Source: JAEUNX01 sp034004685 (GTDB lineage: Bacteria; Pseudomonadota; Gammaproteobacteria; Burkholderiales; Rhodocyclaceae). Taken from it: a DNA stretch of 64,000 bases. This document shows, in pieces, positions 26,027 through 35,692 of the stretch. The stretch covers positions 1 through 64,000 of the forward strand of contig JAVEWG010000009.1 of assembly GCA_034004685.1 (NCBI GenBank). The letters are read 5' to 3'. The notes beneath the pieces were generated by a model. The model had not been told where the DNA came from. It made no database searches and was given only the letters and a program-made list of their open reading frames with translations. The stretch's first letter is position 1. Each line of letters begins with the position of its first letter. Made by a program: the position numbers and the translations under genes.

Positions 26027-28858
26027 ATGATGCGAGATTTTCAACAGAGTTCCCATCTATTCGGCAGCAATGCCCCCTTTGTCGAGGAGTTGTACGAGCA
26101 CTACCTGGAGGATCCCAACTCCGTATCCGAAACCTGGCGGGATTATTTCGACGCCATGCAGGCCACCAAGGGCGCGGCGACCCGGGACGTACCCCACCAG
26201 CCGGTGATCAGCGCCTTTGCCGAGATGGCCAAACGCGGCCTGCTCAGGGTTGCAACCGCAGGTGGGGACGGCAAGCGCCAGGTGAGCACCCTCCAGCTCA
26301 TCAATGCCTATCGCTTTCTGGGCAACCGCTGGGCCAACCTGGATCCCTTGCGGCGCAGCGAGCGCCCCCAGATTGCCGAGCTGGAGCCCTCCTTCTACGA
26401 CTTCACCGAAGCTGACCTCAACGGCTCCTTCAACGTGGGCTCGTTCCACGGCTTCTCCTCCGACCAGGCCACCCTGCGGGAGATTCTGGAAGCGGTGCGC
26501 CAGACCTATTGCGGTTCCATCGGCACCGAATACATGTACTTGTCGGACATCAGCCAGAAGCGCTGGATCCAGGCCCGCCTGGAATCTGTCCGGGCAACGC
26601 CAAGCTACGACAAGGCGCAGAAGCGGCGCATCCTGGAGCGGCTGACCGCAGCCGAGACCCTGGAGAAATACCTCCACACCCGCTATGTCGGGCAAAAGCG
26701 TTTTTCCCTGGAGGGCGGCGAAAGCGCCATCGTGTGCATGGATGAGCTGATCAGGGCGGCGGGCGGTAGCGGCATCGAGGAAATCGTGGTGGGCATGGCC
26801 CACCGGGGCCGCCTCAACGTGCTGGTCAACACCCTGGGCAAATCCCCCAAGATGCTGTTCTCCGAGTTCGAGGGAACCGCCGTGGCTGACCTGACCGCTG
26901 GCGACGTGAAGTACCACATGGGCTTCTCCAGCGATGTGATGACCGTCGGCGGCCCGGTGCATCTGACCCTGGCCTTCAACCCCTCCCACCTGGAAATCGT
27001 GAACCCCGTGGTGGAGGGGTCTGTCTATGCCCGTCAGTTGCGGCGGGGCATCAACGAGGGCAAGAGCAAGGTTCTGCCGGTGCTGATCCACGGAGATTCC
27101 GCCGTGGCGGGCCAAGGGGTGAACCAGGAGATGCTCAACTTCTCCCAGACCCGGGGCTATGGCACGGGTGGCACAGTGCACATCGTCATCAACAACCAGA
27201 TCGGTTTCACGACCTCCGACCCTCGGGATTACCGCTCGTCCCTGTATTGCACCGACATCTTCAAGATGGTGGAGGCGCCGATCTTCCACGTGAATGGTGA
27301 CGACCCCGAGGCGGTGGCCTTTGTCACCAAGCTGGCGCTGGATTTCCGGCAAGAGTTCAAGCGGGACGTGGTGATCGACATCATCTGCTTCCGCAAGCTC
27401 GGCCACAACGAGGCCGACGAGCCGATGGTCACCCAGCCCCTGATGTATCGGAAGATCAAGGCCCATCCGGGCACTCGCAAGCTCTACGCCGATCGCCTGG
27501 TGACCGAACAGGTCTGCGGGGCAGGGGAGCCCGATGAGTTCATCAAGCGTTACCGGGAACACCTGGATCAGGGGGAGTTGCTCTCCAATCCGGTCCTGTC
27601 CGGCCATCAGCGCAAGAATTCGGCGGACTGGGTCCCCTATCTGAACAAGCCCTACACCGACCAGGCCGATACTTCCGTGCCCCTGTCGGAGTTGAAGCGG
27701 CTGGCCGAAGGGATTGCCACGGTTCCCGAGGGCTTTACCCTTCATCCCCGGGTTGCCAAGATCATCGAGGACCGCCGGGCCATGGGCGATGGCACGATGC
27801 CCCTGGATTGGGGCATGGGGGAGAACCTGGCATATGCCACCCTGCTGGTGCAAAGCTACGGCGTGCGGATCACCGGCGAGGACGTGGGGCGGGGCACCTT
27901 CTTCCATCGCCATGCGGTGCTCCATGACCAGAACCGGGAGAAGTGGGACAAGGGCATCCATGTGCCCCTCAAGCACATCCGGGATAACCAGGCCGATTTC
28001 CACATCTACGACTCGGTCCTTTCCGAGGAGGCCGTTCTTGCCTTCGAGTACGGCTACTCCACCACCGAGCCCGAGCAACTGGTGGTATGGGAAGCCCAGT
28101 TCGGCGACTTCGTCAATGGCGCCCAGGTGGTGATCGACCAGTTCATCAGTTCCGGCGAAGCCAAGTGGGGTCGCCTGTGTGGCTTGGTGATGCTGCTGCC
28201 CCATGGTTTCGAAGGGCAGGGGCCGGAGCACTCCTCGGCCCGGCCGGAGCGCTTCATGAACCTAGCGGCCCAGATGAACATGGAAATCTGCGTGCCCACC
28301 ACGCCGGCCCAGATCTTCCATTTGCTGCGCCGCCAGATGGTGCGCAAGCTCCGGAAGCCCCTGGTGGTGATGACCCCCAAGTCCTTGCTGCGCCACAAGG
28401 ATGCGGTTTCCTCCCTGGATGAGTTGGCCAAGGGCAGCTTCCAGACCGTGATTGGCGAGGTGGATGCCATCGAGCCCAAGAAGGTCAAGCGCGTGCTGGT
28501 GTGCTGCGGAAAGGTCTATTACGAACTGCTGGCCCATCGCCGCGCCAACGAGATCAAGGATGTGGCCATCCTGCGCCTGGAACAGATGTACCCCTTCCCG
28601 GAAAAGGCCTTCGCCGCCCAGATCGATCAGTATCCCAATGCCAAGGAAATCGTCTGGGTGCAGGAAGAACCCCGCAACCAGGGCATGTGGTACTGGCTGT
28701 CGTCCCGTCAGCACCTGGCCAATGTGGTGAGCGCCAAGCGCAAGCTGCTGCTGGTGTCCCGACCGGCTGCCGCCTCGCCGGCGGTGGGCTACTACGCCAA
28801 GCACAACGCCCAGCAGAAGGAAGTCATCGAGAACGCCTTCGGCGAAATCCAGGACTGA
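26027..28858 (+). CDS. sucA: 2-oxoglutarate dehydrogenase E1 component
   Basis: A 943-aa thiamine-diphosphate-dependent E1 that decarboxylates 2-oxoglutarate and transfers the succinyl group to the lipoyl arm of SucB. The N-terminal segment FGSNAPFVEELYEHYLEDP binds the E2/E3 core in this family. VGMAHRGRLNVLVN, FNPSHLEIVNPVVEG and HGDSAVAGQGV are catalytic and ThDP-region signatures, and the C-terminal domain contains LLPHGFEGQGPEHSSAR. The start is one of two adjacent ATG codons (26027 or 26030). It lies behind a terminator, so it is transcribed separately from gltA, and it leads sucB-lpdA. Confidence 0.97.
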   Translation: MMRDFQQSSHLFGSNAPFVEELYEHYLEDPNSVSETWRDYFDAMQATKGAATRDVPHQPVISAFAEMAKRGLLRVATAGGDGKRQVSTLQLINAYRFLGNRWANLDPLRRSERPQIAELEPSFYDFTEADLNGSFNVGSFHGFSSDQATLREILEAVRQTYCGSIGTEYMYLSDISQKRWIQARLESVRATPSYDKAQKRRILERLTAAETLEKYLHTRYVGQKRFSLEGGESAIVCMDELIRAAGGSGIEEIVVGMAHRGRLNVLVNTLGKSPKMLFSEFEGTAVADLTAGDVKYHMGFSSDVMTVGGPVHLTLAFNPSHLEIVNPVVEGSVYARQLRRGINEGKSKVLPVLIHGDSAVAGQGVNQEMLNFSQTRGYGTGGTVHIVINNQIGFTTSDPRDYRSSLYCTDIFKMVEAPIFHVNGDDPEAVAFVTKLALDFRQEFKRDVVIDIICFRKLGHNEADEPMVTQPLMYRKIKAHPGTRKLYADRLVTEQVCGAGEPDEFIKRYREHLDQGELLSNPVLSGHQRKNSADWVPYLNKPYTDQADTSVPLSELKRLAEGIATVPEGFTLHPRVAKIIEDRRAMGDGTMPLDWGMGENLAYATLLVQSYGVRITGEDVGRGTFFHRHAVLHDQNREKWDKGIHVPLKHIRDNQADFHIYDSVLSEEAVLAFEYGYSTTEPEQLVVWEAQFGDFVNGAQVVIDQFISSGEAKWGRLCGLVMLLPHGFEGQGPEHSSARPERFMNLAAQMNMEICVPTTPAQIFHLLRRQMVRKLRKPLVVMTPKSLLRHKDAVSSLDELAKGSFQTVIGEVDAIEPKKVKRVLVCCGKVYYELLAHRRANEIKDVAILRLEQMYPFPEKAFAAQIDQYPNAKEIVWVQEEPRNQGMWYWLSSRQHLANVVSAKRKLLLVSRPAAASPAVGYYAKHNAQQKEVIENAFGEIQD

Positions 28859-28961
28859 ACCCTGATGAACATTCCCGTCCCGCAGCCCCCGGGTTGCTGG
28901 CGGCGGGGGATTTTAAAAGCTCCAAACCCAACGTAAAAACCCAATAACAGGGGAGAGAACC

Positions 28962-30125
28962 ATGCTGATTGAAGTGAAAGTGCCTCAGCTGTCCGAGTCC
29001 GTTTCAGAAGCCACCCTGGTGGCCTGGCACAAGCAGGAAGGGGAGGCCGTCTCCCGGGACGAGAACCTGATCGACATCGAAACCGACAAGGTGGTGCTGG
29101 AGACCCCGGCCCCCGCCGACGGGGTGCTGGTCAAGATCATCAAGCAGGGAGGGGACTCGGTCACCTCCGGCGAACTGATTGCCCAGATCGACACCGAAGC
29201 CAAGGCCGCCGCCGGTGCCGCCGCCCCGGCCCAGCAGGTTGCCGCCGCCCCGGCTGCTGCTGCAGCCAGCCCTGCCGCCCGCAAAATTCTGGAGGAGAAG
29301 GGGATCCCCGCCGGCGAGGTAGCCGGGAGCGGTCGTGGTGGCCGGGTCACCAAGGAAGACGCCGTGGCTGCTCAACCCAGGGCGGCGGCCGCGCCGGCGC
29401 CGGCCGTGGCGCTGGTGGCGGGAGAGCGCCCCGAGCAGCGGGTGCCCATGAGCCGCCTGCGGGCCCGGATTGCCGAGCGTTTGCTCCAGTCCCAGCAGCA
29501 AAACGCCATCCTCACCACCTTCAACGAGGTGAACATGGCGCCGGTGATGGCCCTGCGCAAACAATACGGCGACAAGTTCGAGAAGACCCACGGGGTGCGC
29601 CTGGGTTTCATGGGCTTCTTCGTCAAGGCCGCCGTGGCCGCCCTCAAGAAGTTCCCCATCCTCAATGCCTCGGTGGATGGCACCGACATCGTGTACCACG
29701 GCTACTTCGACATCGGCATCGCGGTGGGCAGCCCCCGGGGGCTGGTGGTGCCCATCCTGCGGGACGTGGACCAGATGTCCATCGCCGATATCGAGAAGAA
29801 GATCGCCGAATTCGGCGCCAAGGCGGCTGACGGCAAGCTCACCCTGGAGGAGCTTTCCGGGGGTACCTTCTCCATCTCCAACGGCGGGGTGTTCGGCTCC
29901 ATGATGTCCACCCCCATCATCAATCCGCCCCAATCGGCGATTCTCGGCATCCACGCCACCAAGGACCGCCCGGTGGTGGAGAACGGCCAGATCGTGATCC
30001 GGCCCATCAACTATCTGGCCATGTCCTACGACCACCGGATCATCGACGGCCGCGAGGCGGTGCTCGGCCTGGTGACCATGAAGGAAGCCCTGGAAGATCC
30101 GGCCCGGCTGATCCTGGACGTGTAA
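28962..30125 (+). CDS. sucB: Dihydrolipoyllysine-residue succinyltransferase (E2)
   Basis: A 387-aa E2 core of the 2-oxoglutarate dehydrogenase complex. The lipoyl domain covers 1-77, with the lipoylated Lys43 in ETDKVVLE. An alanine/proline-rich linker follows, then the peripheral-subunit-binding domain (about 103-137, AARKILEEKGIPAGEVAG). The catalytic domain ends with the active-site His358 in YDHRIIDGREA. GGGGAGAG precedes the ATG. It lies 103 bases after sucA and 99 before lpdA. Confidence 0.97.
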   Translation: MLIEVKVPQLSESVSEATLVAWHKQEGEAVSRDENLIDIETDKVVLETPAPADGVLVKIIKQGGDSVTSGELIAQIDTEAKAAAGAAAPAQQVAAAPAAAAASPAARKILEEKGIPAGEVAGSGRGGRVTKEDAVAAQPRAAAAPAPAVALVAGERPEQRVPMSRLRARIAERLLQSQQQNAILTTFNEVNMAPVMALRKQYGDKFEKTHGVRLGFMGFFVKAAVAALKKFPILNASVDGTDIVYHGYFDIGIAVGSPRGLVVPILRDVDQMSIADIEKKIAEFGAKAADGKLTLEELSGGTFSISNGGVFGSMMSTPIINPPQSAILGIHATKDRPVVENGQIVIRPINYLAMSYDHRIIDGREAVLGLVTMKEALEDPARLILDV

Positions 30126-30224
30126 TCCCCGGGATGGGCGTGGGGGGGAAGGCCGGCGAAGGGCCACGACCCTTTCCCCTTTCCCTGCCCCAGGCAAGCC
30201 CGACCCAAAAGAGAGGAAACAATA

Positions 30225-31652
30225 ATGGCTGACAAGCAATTCGACGTCCTGGTGATTGGCGGTGGCCCCGGCGGCTATGTGGCTGCCATCCGCGCCGCCC
30301 AACTGGGTTTCTCCGCGGCCTGCGCGGAGTCCAACCCCTATGCCGATCCCAAGGGCGAGCCCCGCCTGGGGGGCACCTGCCTCAACGTGGGCTGCATTCC
30401 CTCCAAGGCCCTGCTCCATACCTCCCATCTGTTTGCCGAGTCCCAGCACGCCTTTGAGGCCCAGGGTATCAGGGTGAAAGGCTCGGTCAGCATCGACGTG
30501 CCCACCATGATCGCCCGCAAGGCCAAAGTGGTGGATCAGCTCACCGGCGGCATCAAGGGCCTTTTCAAGAAGAACAAGGTCACCATGCTTCCGGGCCATG
30601 GCAGCTTCGTCGCCCAGACCGAAGGCGGCTGGAAGGTCCAGGTCGGCGACGACGTGGTGGAAGCCAGGCAGGTCATCGTGGCCACCGGCTCCACTGCCCG
30701 CCACTTGCCCGGCATTCCGGTGGATAACAAGCTGATTTGCGACAACATCGGTGCCCTGGAGATCGATTCAGTGCCCCAGCGCCTGGGCTTGATCGGTTCG
30801 GGCGTGATCGGCCTGGAAATGGGTTCGGTGTGGAGCCGCCTGGGTGCCCAGGTCACCATCCTGGAAGCCCTGGACAGCTTTCTCGGCGCCGCCGACCAGG
30901 ATGTGGCCAAGGAAGCCCAGAAGCTCTTCACCAAGCAGGGCCTGGATATCAAGCTGTCGGTCAAGGTGGGCAAGGTCAGCGCTGGCAAGAAGTCGGTCAC
31001 GGTGGAATACGAAACCAAGGATGGTTCCCAGACCGCCGAGTTCGACCGTCTGATCGTCTCCGTCGGCCGTATTCCCAATACGGTGGGTCTCAACGCCGAG
31101 GCCGTGGGCCTCAAGATCGACGAGCGGGGCTATGTGGAGGTGGACGGCCACTGCCGCACCAACCTGCCTGGCATCTGGGCCGTGGGGGATGTGGTGCGGG
31201 GGCCCATGCTGGCCCACAAGGCCATGGAAGAGGGGGTAATGGTGGCCGAGCTGATAGCGGGCCAGGCCGGCCACTGCAACTTCGACACCATCCCCTGGGT
31301 GATCTACACCAGCCCCGAGATCGCCTGGGTCGGCAAGACCGAGCAACAGCTCAAGGCCGAGGGGGTGGCCTACAAGGTGGGCAAGATTCCCTTCATGGCC
31401 AACGGCCGGGCCCTGGGTACCGGCGACACCGCTGGTTTCGTCAAGATGATCGCTGACGCCGCCAGCGACCGCATCCTCGGGGTGCACATCATGGGCGCCA
31501 ATGCCTCCGAGCTGATTGCCGAAGCAGTGGTGGCCATGGAGTTTGGTGCCGCAGCCGAGGATCTGGCCCGCATCTGCCACGGCCATCCCACCCTCTCTGA
31601 AGTGGTGCACGAGGCTGCCCTGGCGGTGGATAAGCGGCCGCTACACTTCTAA
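30225..31652 (+). CDS. lpdA: Dihydrolipoyl dehydrogenase (E3)
   Basis: A 475-aa flavoprotein disulfide reductase that reoxidises the dihydrolipoyl arm with NAD+. The FAD motif VIGGGPGGYVAA is near the N-terminus, the redox-active Cys52 and Cys57 are in GGTCLNVGCIPSK, and the NAD motif is GSGVIGLEMGSVWSRLG. The catalytic histidine is in CHGHPTLSEVVHEAAL. AGAGAGGAAA precedes the ATG. It is the last gene of sucAB-lpd, with a terminator-like hairpin just after it. Confidence 0.97.
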   Translation: MADKQFDVLVIGGGPGGYVAAIRAAQLGFSAACAESNPYADPKGEPRLGGTCLNVGCIPSKALLHTSHLFAESQHAFEAQGIRVKGSVSIDVPTMIARKAKVVDQLTGGIKGLFKKNKVTMLPGHGSFVAQTEGGWKVQVGDDVVEARQVIVATGSTARHLPGIPVDNKLICDNIGALEIDSVPQRLGLIGSGVIGLEMGSVWSRLGAQVTILEALDSFLGAADQDVAKEAQKLFTKQGLDIKLSVKVGKVSAGKKSVTVEYETKDGSQTAEFDRLIVSVGRIPNTVGLNAEAVGLKIDERGYVEVDGHCRTNLPGIWAVGDVVRGPMLAHKAMEEGVMVAELIAGQAGHCNFDTIPWVIYTSPEIAWVGKTEQQLKAEGVAYKVGKIPFMANGRALGTGDTAGFVKMIADAASDRILGVHIMGANASELIAEAVVAMEFGAAAEDLARICHGHPTLSEVVHEAALAVDKRPLHF

Positions 31653-31666
31653 GCGATCCGGTGCGC

Positions 31667-31714
31667 GGGGGAAGGTAGGGGGGCGTGGTCTGCTCCCGGC
31701 CCTTCCCCCCTTTT
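31667..31714 (+). terminator. Terminator-like hairpin after lpdA
   Basis: GGGGGAAGG (31667-31675) pairs with CCTTCCCCC (31701-31709) across a 25-base loop; C then TTTT follow. The long loop lowers confidence. Confidence 0.5.
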
Positions 31715-31734
31715 ACATTATTCGGTTTCATCCC

Positions 31735-32850
31735 ATGCCCCACCGTACCCTCAACGTCGCCGAACACGGCATGCTCGATGCCTACGAGGCGGCCCTGAAA
31801 AGCCGTGGCTACAAGTCCGACCCCGCCCAGCGGGGCGCCGTGGTCCGTCTCCAGCAGCTGTATACCGAGCTGGTGGCTTTCAAGGCTGCCCGCCGTACGG
31901 CGCTGCGCAAGGTTTTCGCCCGACCCAACATTCCCCGCAGCGTGTACTTCTGGGGTGGCGTGGGGCGGGGCAAGAGCTTCCTGATGGATTGCTTCTTCGA
32001 GGCCGTGCCTTACCAGCGCAAGCGCCGGGTGCATTTCCATGCCTTCATGCAGGAAGTGCAAAACGACCTCAAGAACCATAACCACGAACCCGACCCGATC
32101 CAGAAGGTGGCCGATCGGATCGCCCGGGAAACCCGCCTGTTGTGCTTTGACGAGTTCCATGTCTCCGACATTGCCGACGCCATGATCCTGGGGCGCCTCC
32201 TGGACGCCCTGTTCGCCCGGGGGGTGATCTTCGTGATGACCACCAACTATCCCCCCGACGGGCTCTACCCCAATGGTCTGATGCGGGTGAATTTCCTGCC
32301 CGCCATCGAGATGATCAAGCGCCGCTTCGACGTCCTGGAAGTGGACCACGGCAACGATTACCGGCTGCGCACCCTGGAAAAGATGGAGATCTTCCTGGTG
32401 CCGGCGGACGCTGCGGCGGATGCCAAGATGACCAAGGATTTCATCCAGATTGCCGGCACCAAGGGGGAGGATGGGGGGGGCATCGAACTCTTCGGCCGCC
32501 CCCTGCCCACCCTGCGCCGCGCCCCCGGCGTGGTGTGGTTCGACTTCGCCACCCTCTGCGGCGGGCCCCGCTCCCAGAACGACTATCTAGAAATCGCCCG
32601 GGAGCACCATACCCTGCTGCTTTCCGCCGTGCCCAGGATGGGAGCCGGCAGCGCCAACGAGGCCCGGCGCTTCACCTGGCTGGTGGATGTGCTCTACGAC
32701 CATAGGGTCAAGCTCATCGTCAGCGCCGAGGTGGAGCCCCATGAGCTTTACCGGGAGGGCCACAATGCCCACGAATTCGTGCGCACCGTCAGTCGCCTGA
32801 TGGAGATGCGCTCCCGGGAATACCTGGCCGAAGCCCACCGCACCGAATGA
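31735..32850 (+). CDS. zapE: Cell division ATPase ZapE (AFG1 family)
   Basis: A 371-aa AAA+ ATPase of the AFG1/ZapE family, associated with the Z-ring in E. coli. ATG 31735 fits the conserved beginning. Walker A is WGGVGRGKS (73-81), Walker B LLCFDEFHVSDIADA, and sensor-1 FVMTTNYPPDGLY. The insert between residues about 210 and 250 is family-typical. The gene ends in an ATGA overlap with the next ORF. Its position after lpdA is common in betaproteobacteria, but the hairpin in between suggests a separate transcript. Confidence 0.94.
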   Translation: MPHRTLNVAEHGMLDAYEAALKSRGYKSDPAQRGAVVRLQQLYTELVAFKAARRTALRKVFARPNIPRSVYFWGGVGRGKSFLMDCFFEAVPYQRKRRVHFHAFMQEVQNDLKNHNHEPDPIQKVADRIARETRLLCFDEFHVSDIADAMILGRLLDALFARGVIFVMTTNYPPDGLYPNGLMRVNFLPAIEMIKRRFDVLEVDHGNDYRLRTLEKMEIFLVPADAAADAKMTKDFIQIAGTKGEDGGGIELFGRPLPTLRRAPGVVWFDFATLCGGPRSQNDYLEIAREHHTLLLSAVPRMGAGSANEARRFTWLVDVLYDHRVKLIVSAEVEPHELYREGHNAHEFVRTVSRLMEMRSREYLAEAHRTE

Positions 32851-33695
32851 GGCTCATCCCGTGCGGGCTGGTGCTCGGCTTCTGCCTGCTGGCCGCCAGC
32901 GCCTGGGGCCAGGAGCGTTTCGAGATCCTCACCCTGCGCCATCGCACGGTGGATCAGGTGCTGCCTGCCCTGCATCCCCTGGTGGCCCCCGGCGGGGCCA
33001 TCAGCGGCCTGGAGGGCAAGATCATGGTCCGTACCGATGCCCGCAACCTGGAGGAAATCCGGGCGGCCCTGGCCAGTCTGGACAGCCCGGTGGCCCGGCT
33101 CATGGTGAGCGTCCGGGTGGCTGGCGAGGCCGAGGTGCGACGCCGGGACATCGAGGTTTCGAGCAGCCTGGGGGGCGACCGGGTCAGGATCATCCGGCCC
33201 CCTGGTTTGCCCGCCAATACCCGGATCGAGGGGGAGCAGGGCGGCCAGGCCATCACCCTGGAAGGCCAGGACCGTCACGCCCGCCAGCAGGAACAGCTCG
33301 TCCAGCAGGTCCAGACCGTAGATGGGGGCCAGGCCTTCCTCCAGGCCGGCGTCTCGGTGCCGGTATCTTTCCGGCAGATGGTGCTACGGCCGGACGGGCT
33401 GCGGGTTCAGGGGGGTAAGGTCTATCGGGATCTGGGGAGTGGCTTCGTTGCCCGGCCCCAGCTCATGGGGGAGCGGGTCCGGGTGGCGGTGAGCCCCAGT
33501 CTCGCCCGGTTTGGGGGGGATGGCTTCGAGCGCACGGAACTCTCCACCACCGTGGAAGGCCCCCTGGGGGAATGGCTGCCCCTGGGGGAGAGCGGCACCA
33601 GCCGGGAGGGGGCGGGTGGCGACCTGCTGTCCCGTCGATCTACCGCCGCCAGCCAGGACCAGCGCTTGTGGCTCAAGGTGGAGCGCCTGCCTTGA
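32847..33695 (+). CDS. Periplasmic protein with secretin N-type domain
   Basis: A 282-aa protein with a signal peptide (residues 1-21, LVLGFCLLAASAWG). A domain like the N1 repeats of type II/III secretins follows (RFEILTLRHRTVDQVLPALHPL, then NLEEIRAALASLDSPVARLMV). The pore-forming secretin C-domain is absent, so it cannot form a channel alone. The second half contains a beta-rich segment (VRVAVSPSLARFGGDGFERTE). It starts in the zapE stop (ATGA) and ends against a possible TTG start of the helicase gene. No other secretion genes are nearby. The function is unknown. Confidence 0.8.
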   Translation: MRLIPCGLVLGFCLLAASAWGQERFEILTLRHRTVDQVLPALHPLVAPGGAISGLEGKIMVRTDARNLEEIRAALASLDSPVARLMVSVRVAGEAEVRRRDIEVSSSLGGDRVRIIRPPGLPANTRIEGEQGGQAITLEGQDRHARQQEQLVQQVQTVDGGQAFLQAGVSVPVSFRQMVLRPDGLRVQGGKVYRDLGSGFVARPQLMGERVRVAVSPSLARFGGDGFERTELSTTVEGPLGEWLPLGESGTSREGAGGDLLSRRSTAASQDQRLWLKVERLP

Positions 33696-33721
33696 CGGAC
33701 GAAGCGGTGGGCCAAGCCCCG

Positions 33722-35692
33722 ATGGACACGCCGGTCACCCGGGCCTTCTCTCCCGAGGGCGCCCTGGCGGCGGGCATCCCCGGGTTTCGCCCGCGCCCCC
33801 AGCAGATCGAGATGGCCGCGGCCATCGCCGAAGCCATCGCCGGCCACCGGGTGCTGGTGGCCGAGGCCGCCACTGGCACCGGCAAGACCTACGCCTACCT
33901 GGTGCCGGCGCTGCTTTCCGGCGGCAAGGTGATCATTTCCACCGGCACCAAGACCCTCCAGGATCAGCTCTACAACCGGGATCTGCCCACCGTCCGGGCA
34001 GCCCTCAAGGTGCCGGTGAGCACCGCCCTGCTGAAAGGCCGGGCCAACTATGTGTGCCCTTACCACCTGGCCCGCAATGCCCGGGAAGGCCGCTTCCTCA
34101 CCGCCCAGGACGCTGCCCACCTGCGGGCCATCGCCCGTTTTGCCGAGCACACTGGCAGCGGCGACAAGGCCGAATGCTCCGCCGTGCCGGAGGATTCCCC
34201 GGCCTGGGCCGCCGCCACCTCCACCCGGGACAACTGCCTGGGGCAGGATTGCCCGGACTACAAGGAATGCTTCGTCCTGGCCGCTCGCCGGGCCGCCCAG
34301 GAGGCGGACGTGGTGGTGGTGAACCATCACCTCTTCTTCGCCGACGTGATGCTGCGGGACGAAGGCATGGCCGAACTGCTGCCCGCCGCCAACACGGTGA
34401 TCTTCGATGAAGCCCATCAGCTGCCCGAGACGGCCAGCCTGTTCTTTGGCGAGGGCGTCTCCACCGGCCAGCTCATCGATCTGGCCCGGGACACCCGCAG
34501 TGAAACGGTCGCCGGCGCACGGGACTGCCGGGATTTGATGGAAGCCACCCGGGCCCTGGAAAAATCCGCCAAGGATCTGCGCCTGGGGGTGGGCCTGGAG
34601 CAAGGCCGCCTGGGCTACGCCCAGCTCCTGGGGATGGAAAGATTCGTCGCCGCCCTGGCCGCCACCGAGGCTCAGCTACAGGCCTTCCGGGTCATCCTGG
34701 CCACCCAGGCGGAACGTTCCGAGGGCCTGGCCCACTGCCTGGAGCGCACCGATGAAATCCTGGCCCGGTTGGCCCGCTGGCAAACCCCCGAATCCCCGGA
34801 CATGATCCGCTGGGCCGAGGTGTATGCCCAGTCCCTGGCCCTCAACGCCACGCCGCTGCACGTGGCCCCCATCTTCCGGCGCCAGCTGGAAGGCCATCTC
34901 CGGGCCTGGGTGTTCACCTCCGCCACCCTGGCGGTGGGCACCGATTTCGGCCACTACCTGCGGGAACTGGGTCTGGACATGCTGGACCCCCCGCCAACGA
35001 CGGCCGTGTGGGGCAGCCCTTTCGACTATCCCCAGCAAGCCGTGCTCTACGCTCCCCGGGGCATGCCCAACCCCAACAGTCCCAACTACCCGGAGGCGGT
35101 GGCCGAGGTGGCCTATCCCCTGGTGCGTGCCGCCCGGGGCCGCACCTTCGTGCTGTGCACGGCGCTGCGGGCCATGCGGCGGATCCACGAACTGCTGGCG
35201 GACCACCTGCAGCGGGACGGCTTGGATCTGCCCCTGCTGCTCCAGGGAGAAGCCTCCCGCAGCGAACTGCTGGCCCGCTTCCGGGCCGCCGGCAACGCGG
35301 TGCTGGTGGCCAGCCAGAGTTTCTGGGAAGGGGTGGACGTGCCCGGCGATGCCCTCTCGGTGGTGGTGATCGACAAGCTGCCCTTCGCCCCGCCGGACGA
35401 TCCGGTGCTGGCCGCCCGGGTGGAATACCTGGAAAGGAAGGGTCTCAACCCCTTCTTCATCTACCAGTTGCCCCGCACCGTCATCAACATGAAGCAGGGG
35501 GCCGGCCGCCTGATCCGCACCGAGCAGGACCGGGGCGTGCTGTGCATCTGCGATCCCCGGATGGTGGATAAACCCTACGGCAAACAGGTCTGGCGCAGCC
35601 TGCCCCCCATGCGCCGCAGCCGGGTGGAGGCGGACGTGGTGGATTTCCTGGAAACCCTGCGGGGTCCAGCAACGGTCCCGGAGGCTCCGTGA
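33722..35692 (+). CDS. ATP-dependent DNA helicase, DinG/YoaA type
   Basis: A 656-aa XPD-like superfamily 2 5'-3' helicase. Walker A is EAATGTGKT (about 48-56), the DEAH box is in IFDEAHQLPE, and VVNHHLFFADV and SQSFWEGVDVPGDAL are characteristic later motifs. The four Fe-S cysteines appear in a CPYHLARN ... NCLGQDCPDYKEC arrangement. ATG 33722 matches the usual family start (FSPEGALAAGIPGFRPRPQQ). A TTG at 33692 that overlaps the upstream stop and has GGAG before it would add ten residues. YoaA works with DNA polymerase III chi in repair in E. coli. It overlaps the next (broken) gene by GTGA. Confidence 0.93.
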   Translation: MDTPVTRAFSPEGALAAGIPGFRPRPQQIEMAAAIAEAIAGHRVLVAEAATGTGKTYAYLVPALLSGGKVIISTGTKTLQDQLYNRDLPTVRAALKVPVSTALLKGRANYVCPYHLARNAREGRFLTAQDAAHLRAIARFAEHTGSGDKAECSAVPEDSPAWAAATSTRDNCLGQDCPDYKECFVLAARRAAQEADVVVVNHHLFFADVMLRDEGMAELLPAANTVIFDEAHQLPETASLFFGEGVSTGQLIDLARDTRSETVAGARDCRDLMEATRALEKSAKDLRLGVGLEQGRLGYAQLLGMERFVAALAATEAQLQAFRVILATQAERSEGLAHCLERTDEILARLARWQTPESPDMIRWAEVYAQSLALNATPLHVAPIFRRQLEGHLRAWVFTSATLAVGTDFGHYLRELGLDMLDPPPTTAVWGSPFDYPQQAVLYAPRGMPNPNSPNYPEAVAEVAYPLVRAARGRTFVLCTALRAMRRIHELLADHLQRDGLDLPLLLQGEASRSELLARFRAAGNAVLVASQSFWEGVDVPGDALSVVVIDKLPFAPPDDPVLAARVEYLERKGLNPFFIYQLPRTVINMKQGAGRLIRTEQDRGVLCICDPRMVDKPYGKQVWRSLPPMRRSRVEADVVDFLETLRGPATVPEAP

